NCBI RefSeq assembly: GCF_963677155.1
Contig: NZ_OY781884.1
Location: 3,530,501 to 3,594,500 of the forward strand
Origin: an uncultured Draconibacterium sp.
GTDB lineage: Bacteria; Bacteroidota; Bacteroidia; Bacteroidales; Prolixibacteraceae
Direction: 5' to 3'
DNA length: 64,000 bases
The position numbers and the translations under genes are program-made. The notes below the pieces were generated by a model that made no database searches, had not been told where the DNA came from, and was given only the letters and a program-made list of their open reading frames with translations. Below, in pieces: positions 59,668-64,000 of this stretch (the stretch's first letter is position 1; each line of letters starts with the position of its first letter).

Positions 59668-60684
59668 CTACTCCGGATTATACCCCGAATCGTTCAGTAT
59701 CTGCTGAAAATCGTAATTGGCCATCAACTCCGGCACGGTTACCTCAGGGTGTTTTTTCATGTACTGGCGTACAATTTGCCAGCCTATCCACACACCGGTT
59801 CTTCCGGGCGAATCGAGCGGAAAGCCACTTGTTGATGGCGCCGGGTTAATGTAGCGGACAATATCCATACGTTTGCTGGTGTATAACATTTCGTGCTCAA
59901 TAAGGTAAGTCCACATTTGTGGTTCATTCATTTGGCACCACTCCAGTTGTTGTGTAGAGTAACCAATTTTCAGCGAGTCTTCCATATCGGGGAGCATGGC
60001 ATCAACCAGGTACATTAGTTTGCCTTTTTCAACCATATTGCCCAGCAGGTTAGTGGCGCGGTCTTCGTGTTCAAATTCTGTAATACCCCACGCCAGCGCC
60101 ACATCCGACAGAATTTTGCCTTTGTGCATGTTCTGTATTTTATATTGTGGCATGTTGCTTAGTTTCTGGTAGTAGTTACAATTGCGCCCCAGATATTTGT
60201 CGAGGCTAATGCCGATAATGTTTTTGGCTGTAACCACCGATTGATTAAACCCGGAAATATAAGTGTAAATGGTTGGCAACTCTTTTTCTGGAAAATGGTA
60301 GCTGTAATATTTGAATGCTTTTGTCAGGTCTTTCTCCAGCCGTTTCTGGTTCGGAAATACCGAGTCGGTTTTTAGTTTTACGTCCATAATCAGACTGTCG
60401 GTTAAAAACAGGCTCATCATATGAGGGAAATCCTCTTCGCCAATTCCGCCCACCTGGATTACGCGGTAGGTGTACAGGTTAAAAAAATCGGGGTAGGCAT
60501 TGCTCAATTCCGTGAGTGCTTGCAGCGTATCTTTTCCTTCAAGGTTAAAAAGTTGCTCGCCAAACTGCACTATTTCCACTTCTGCTTCAATATCCGAAAT
60601 ATTTACTTTTAACGGATTTCGTTTGCATGAAAAGAAAATCAAGGCAATTGCCCCCATAAAAAACAGTCCTTTTATCCATTTCAT
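59668..60684 (-). CDS. gldB: Gliding motility lipoprotein GldB
   Basis: 338 residues. The signal peptide ends IFFSCKRN (lipobox FFSC), so it is a lipoprotein. The domain reads as GldB: NISDIEAEVEIVQFGEQLFN, YPDFFNLYTYRVIQVGGIGE, IYTYISGFNQSVVTAKNIIG, ISLDKYLGRNCNYYQKLSNM, and STSGFPLDSPGRTGVWIGWQ. GldB is needed for gliding and for stability of type IX secretion in Flavobacterium. It lies next to nadE, which is divergent, 138 bp between the starts, a neighbourhood that recurs in Bacteroidota. Confidence 0.93.
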   Translation of the reverse strand: MKWIKGLFFMGAIALIFFSCKRNPLKVNISDIEAEVEIVQFGEQLFNLEGKDTLQALTELSNAYPDFFNLYTYRVIQVGGIGEEDFPHMMSLFLTDSLIMDVKLKTDSVFPNQKRLEKDLTKAFKYYSYHFPEKELPTIYTYISGFNQSVVTAKNIIGISLDKYLGRNCNYYQKLSNMPQYKIQNMHKGKILSDVALAWGITEFEHEDRATNLLGNMVEKGKLMYLVDAMLPDMEDSLKIGYSTQQLEWCQMNEPQMWTYLIEHEMLYTSKRMDIVRYINPAPSTSGFPLDSPGRTGVWIGWQIVRQYMKKHPEVTVPELMANYDFQQILNDSGYNPE

Positions 60685-60810
60685 TTTACAAGAAATTTAA
60701 ATCATTACGCTTACACTTCTTATTTATTGCAAAACTGAACTAAAAATTGGAGATTTGCAATCGTCATTCTATTAAAACAAACTTCGGATTTCGCACTTCG
60801 GACTTCCGGC

Positions 60811-60818
60811 TAATTTTG
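60811..60818 (+). promoter_or_regulatory. -7 promoter box of nadE
   Basis: TAATTTTG matches TAnnTTTG and ends 4 bp before the ATG at 60823; a transcript from here would be leaderless or nearly so. Confidence 0.35.
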
Positions 60819-60822
60819 AAAA

Positions 60823-62466
60823 ATGAAAGTTGCACTGGCCCAGTTAAATTATACCATCGGCGATTTTGAAGGAAACGCGTCGAAGATTATTGCAGAGATC
60901 AACCGTCTGAAACAAGCGGATGTTGATTTGGTAGTTTTTTCCGAATTATCGGTAACGGGGTATTACCCGCACGATTTGTTGGAGAAAAAGGAGTTTATTG
61001 CAAAAGCCGATGATGCTGTTGCCGAAATTGCAAAACACTGCCACGGTATTGCAGCATTGGTTGGTGCGCCACGCATTAACCAGCACGAACGTGGAAAAAA
61101 GCTTTTTAACTCGGCACTTTTTCTGGCCGATGGCGAAATAAAAAGCTGCCACAACAAAACGCTGCTGCCTACTTACGATATTTTTGATGAGTACCGCCAT
61201 TTTGAGCCCAACCGCGAGTTTAGTTTGGTAGAATATAAAGGCGAAAAGATTGCAGTAACCATTTGCGAAGATTTGTGGGATGAGCAGCCAACGGCCAACG
61301 AGTTTGGTAAAGATAAGCTCTACTCGGTATCGCCAATGGAGGAGCTGGCAAAGCTGAAACCCGATTTTGTGGTAAACCTTTCCGCCTCGCCATTTTCCTA
61401 TAATCAGGAAGGCTGGCGAAAGAATGTGCTTATTAGTAAAGCCAAAAATTACGGCATACCAATTTTGTATTGCAATCAGGTTGGTGCGCAAACCGAATTG
61501 GTTTTCGATGGCGGATCGGTATACATCGATGCTACCGGAGAAATTGTAAAAGAGCTGAAATATTTCGAGGAGGATTGTCTTGTACTTGAGACTACTTCGT
61601 TGGGCGAAAAAGAGTTGCAGGACAAGGTGGATTACATCGAGAAAATACACGATGCGTTGGTACTGGGCATCCGCGATTATTTTAAAAAGATGGGCTTTAA
61701 ACAAGCCACGCTGGGGTTGTCGGGCGGAATAGACTCGGCAGTAACTGTGGTGCTTGCCGTTCGCGCTTTAGGTGCCGAAAATGTGCGTGTGTTGCTAATG
61801 CCATCAAAATATTCGTCGGACCACAGTGTGAATGATGCCCGGGAACTTGCCGAGAATTTAGGTATCCGCTATGATGTCGTGAATATTCAGTCGGCAGTTG
61901 ACCAGTTTGAAGATGCTTTGGCCCCGATATTCGAAGGCCGCTCTCCCGATGTAACCGAGGAAAATATTCAGGCACGTGCCCGCGGAATTTATATGATGGC
62001 GATTTCGAATAAATTTGGCCACATTCTGTTAAATACAACAAACAAAAGCGAGTGCGCAGTTGGTTACGGAACGCTTTATGGCGATATGAACGGAGGATTG
62101 GCAGTACTGGGCGATGTTTATAAACTTGACGTGTTCAAACTCTCGCGCTTTATGAATAAAGACGGAGAGGTAATTCCGGAGAATACCATTGTTAAACCAC
62201 CGTCGGCAGAGTTGCGTCCCGACCAAAAAGATACCGATTCGTTGCCGGAATACGAAGATTTGGATACCATGCTTTTCAACTACATTGAGCTAAATAAATC
62301 GCCAAAAGAAATTGCCGCTCTGGGCTATGACGAGGCTGTGGTTCGCAGAGTGATAAGAATGGTGAACATGAATGAATACAAGCGTTTCCAGGCAGCGCCT
62401 ATTCTAAGAGTAAGTTCAAAAGCTTTTGGCTTTGGCCGAAAAATGCCGCTGGTTGCCCGTTACTAG
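60823..62466 (+). CDS. nadE: Glutamine-dependent NAD+ synthetase
   Basis: 547 residues: an N-terminal nitrilase-type amidase (about 1-245) and a C-terminal synthetase. The amidase triad is Glu in VVFSELSVTGYYPHDLL, Lys in NKTLLPTYDIFDEYRHF and Cys in VTICEDLWDEQP. The synthetase P-loop is LGLSGGIDSAVT near 297-308; NTTNKSECAVGYGTLYGDMN and PSAELRPDQKDTDSLPEYED complete the site. It turns deamido-NAD to NAD with ammonia made from glutamine. Cytosolic, single gene. Confidence 0.96.
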   Translation: MKVALAQLNYTIGDFEGNASKIIAEINRLKQADVDLVVFSELSVTGYYPHDLLEKKEFIAKADDAVAEIAKHCHGIAALVGAPRINQHERGKKLFNSALFLADGEIKSCHNKTLLPTYDIFDEYRHFEPNREFSLVEYKGEKIAVTICEDLWDEQPTANEFGKDKLYSVSPMEELAKLKPDFVVNLSASPFSYNQEGWRKNVLISKAKNYGIPILYCNQVGAQTELVFDGGSVYIDATGEIVKELKYFEEDCLVLETTSLGEKELQDKVDYIEKIHDALVLGIRDYFKKMGFKQATLGLSGGIDSAVTVVLAVRALGAENVRVLLMPSKYSSDHSVNDARELAENLGIRYDVVNIQSAVDQFEDALAPIFEGRSPDVTEENIQARARGIYMMAISNKFGHILLNTTNKSECAVGYGTLYGDMNGGLAVLGDVYKLDVFKLSRFMNKDGEVIPENTIVKPPSAELRPDQKDTDSLPEYEDLDTMLFNYIELNKSPKEIAALGYDEAVVRRVIRMVNMNEYKRFQAAPILRVSSKAFGFGRKMPLVARY

Positions 62467-62571
62467 TCATGTAAATTTCTTATCAACAGTTTTAGGGTTT
62501 GCTGTTAATGATATTAGTCAGTTGTGATGTAAAATAACTGTTAAAAAGGAGCCAATTTTAACTATTTTTTT

Positions 62572-62579
62572 TAGCTTTG
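62572..62579 (+). promoter_or_regulatory. -7 promoter box of the Crp/Fnr gene
   Basis: TAGCTTTG matches TAnnTTTG, 26 bp before the start codon. Confidence 0.45.
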
Positions 62580-62605
62580 ATGCTGTAAAACATACAGACG
62601 GATAT

Positions 62606-63307
62606 ATGTTAAATTCAAATATTGGGCTTCGAGACTTGGTTGACAATCAGAAATCAATATTTTATTTGTTGAGGCAGGAAGATAAAGACGATCTGCAACA
62701 CCATATTTCTCTTTCGCATTACAAAAAGAATGAATTTATTTATAAAGAAGGAGATATACCAAATGGGTTTCTGGTTTTAATTGACGGAAAGGTTAAGATT
62801 TTTAAAGAAGGAGTAGGAGGTCGAGAACAGATTATTCGTATGACGAAACCTTTGGGTTTAATCGGCTATCGTGCTTTATTGGCCGATGAAACACACAATG
62901 GCTCGGCGGTAACGCTTGAAGAGTCGCTTGTTTGTACCATTGATCCTGACTTTATTTTTAACCGCGCTTTAAAAAACCCTGATTTCTCATTTAAGATTAT
63001 CAGTAAACTTTCGAAAGAACTGGGGTTTTCCAATGCCCGAACTGTTACTTTAACGCAAAAACATATTCGTGGTCGTTTGGCCGAATCGCTGATTTTGCTG
63101 AAAGATAAATACGGATTTGAAAACGATGGAACAACATTGAAAGCATTTTTGTCGCGCGAGGATATTGCAAACCTTTCGAATATGACAACATCGAATGCCA
63201 TACGCACCTTATCAACTTTCGCTAATGAAAAAGTAATTGCTATCGATGGACGAAAGATTCGGATTCTGGATGTTACACGTTTAGAGCGTATAAGTAAATT
63301 AGGATAA
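62606..63307 (+). CDS. Crp/Fnr family transcriptional regulator
   Basis: 233 residues. The cyclic-nucleotide-binding-like domain covers about 20-120 (YKKNEFIYKEGDIPNGFLVL, IDGKVKIFKEGVGG, GYRALLADETHNGSAVTLEE), and the winged helix about 155-225 (AFLSREDIANLSNMTTSNAI, RTLSTFANEKVIAIDGRKIR). The phosphate-binding cassette Arg of true CRP is not seen and there are no cysteines in an FNR pattern, so the effector is unknown. It regulates transcription as a dimer. Stand-alone gene with its own promoter box; a terminator follows. Confidence 0.92.
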   Translation: MLNSNIGLRDLVDNQKSIFYLLRQEDKDDLQHHISLSHYKKNEFIYKEGDIPNGFLVLIDGKVKIFKEGVGGREQIIRMTKPLGLIGYRALLADETHNGSAVTLEESLVCTIDPDFIFNRALKNPDFSFKIISKLSKELGFSNARTVTLTQKHIRGRLAESLILLKDKYGFENDGTTLKAFLSREDIANLSNMTTSNAIRTLSTFANEKVIAIDGRKIRILDVTRLERISKLG

Positions 63308-63330
63308 TAATTTCGATAAAAATATTGATA

Positions 63331-63362
63331 GTGCCACTTGATAATTCAGGTGGCATTTTTTA
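63331..63362 (+). terminator. Rho-independent terminator of the Crp/Fnr gene
   Basis: GTGCCACTTGA / TTCAGGTGGCATTTTTT hairpin, 24 bp after the stop; it reaches the 3' end of the converging alanine racemase gene. Confidence 0.8.
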
Positions 63363-64000
63363 TTCTTGCAAATACACGCGTTTTACACGCTGCGAAATAC
63401 TTGTTAAAATCTCATAAGGAATAGTTTCAAGAAGTTGGGCCACCTTCGAAATAGAAATATTTGACCCAAAGATTTCAACTTTATCTCCCGGACTAACTTC
63501 GAGATTGGTGACATCGAGCATCAGCATGTCCATACAAATATTTCCAATCATTCTTGCTTTTTGTCCGTTAACAAAAGCGCTGCCTAGACCGTTGCCTAGT
63601 CGGCGGTTTATTCCGTCGGCATAACCCATTGGAACTACGGCTACCCGGCTTTGTTGCCTAATTTTCCCTTTACGGTTGTATCCTACAGTTTCGTCTGTAT
63701 TAACAGTTTTAACTTGTGATACAGTGGTTTTTAGCGTGCTAATTTGCTGCAATGCTAATCCGGTTTGCGAAATGCCGTAAAGGCCAATTCCAAGCCGAAC
63801 CATGTCCATTTGATGATTGGGGAAACGTTCAATGCCGGCCGAGTTTAAAATGTGTTTGTCGATTTTGTATGGGAAAGCATTTTCAATCAGGCCGGATAAA
63901 TCTGAATATCGCTTGAATTGTTCTTGAGTAAAATCATCGAGTTCCGGCTCATCGCTTCCTGCAAGGTGCGAAAAAATCGATTGTATTTTTAGGTGCTTAT
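63360..64000 (-). CDS. Alanine racemase, C-terminal part (partial)
   Basis: The frame is open to the right edge (213 codons visible), so the ATG at 63809 is internal. The right end reads IQSIFSHLAGSDEP, the family's SHLA.ADE.. motif, then FKRYSDLSGLI, NSAGIERFPNHQMDMVRLGI, GLYGI, the catalytic Tyr in ETVGYNRKGK and RVAVVPMGYADGINRRLGN, and ICMDMLMLDVT. It is the barrel end and C-terminal beta domain of a PLP-dependent alanine racemase. In Bacteroidota this is often the second half of a MurF-Alr fusion; the N-terminus is outside the window, so this is not decided. Confidence 0.93.
   Translation of the reverse strand, partial: KHLKIQSIFSHLAGSDEPELDDFTQEQFKRYSDLSGLIENAFPYKIDKHILNSAGIERFPNHQMDMVRLGIGLYGISQTGLALQQISTLKTTVSQVKTVNTDETVGYNRKGKIRQQSRVAVVPMGYADGINRRLGNGLGSAFVNGQKARMIGNICMDMLMLDVTNLEVSPGDKVEIFGSNISISKVAQLLETIPYEILTSISQRVKRVYLQE

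Overview
The window comes from a Bacteroidota chromosome, most likely a marine or anaerobic member of the Marinilabiliales/Prolixibacteraceae type (lineage is inference). The phylum call rests on a GldB gliding/type IX secretion lipoprotein, a PorE-like TPR/propeller/OmpA lipoprotein, a type III glutamine synthetase, phylum-specific DUF families (DUF2851, DUF4294, DUF6261-like), and TAnnTTTG -7 promoter boxes in front of several genes instead of Shine-Dalgarno-dominated starts.

Region 1 (about 1.4-11.6 kb) is an AT-rich accessory island. It holds eleven genes or gene remnants, all on the minus strand, between the 3' end of a PEP-synthase-like gene and a DUF6261-like gene. Five elements of about 125-135 bp lie in it, four of one sequence family and one divergent. 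Four of the five start at or within about 20 bp of the stop codon of a minus-strand gene; the fifth (5246-5370) is about 30 bp from its gene. Each can fold into one long imperfect hairpin with AAC-like and GTT-like ends. This is the layout of integron gene cassettes with attC sites, but no integrase is visible (a CALIN-like array). Cargo includes an AraC regulator, a SIMPL-domain protein, an unusual XRE-TM-serpin fusion, a polytopic membrane protein, a TlpA-like redoxin, and two decayed genes. A minisatellite with a period of about 41 bp closes the region.

Region 2 (12-32.4 kb) is core metabolism: hexuronate catabolism (uxaB-uxaA behind a 26-bp perfect palindrome), a K+-dependent-type membrane pyrophosphatase, a dihydroorotate-dehydrogenase-like protein, and a TldE/TldD pair in which only TldD carries a Tat signal. 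A nitrogen-related cluster follows with three different glutamine synthetase families within 8.5 kb: GSII, a GSI-like enzyme in a minus-strand unit with a kinase-fold protein and a HAD phosphatase, and GSIII.

Region 3 (32.4-44.9 kb) holds the PorE-like lipoprotein, a CarboxypepD_reg protein, a histidine kinase, a K+ channel with an RCK domain, DUF2851, a SpoU methyltransferase, arginine deiminase, a short plus-strand operon (DUF4294 - thpR - ABM), a polyprenyl glycosylphosphotransferase and an Idh/MocA-like protein. Two loci in this region carry a tandem hairpin repeat (period 91-95 nt) whose stems differ in sequence but keep pairing.

Region 4 (45-64 kb) is housekeeping: pcm - MBL hydrolase, gcvP, ispE, a small secreted protein with four Trp-rich repeats, a biotin carrier and carboxyltransferase pair, an LptF/G permease, tgt, a GT2 - ECF sigma - rsmG operon, pfkA, gldB, nadE, a Crp/Fnr regulator and the C-terminal end of an alanine racemase cut by the window edge. 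A 40-codon remnant of a DUF1080 gene lies in front of gldB. No rRNA, tRNA or CRISPR array was recognised.
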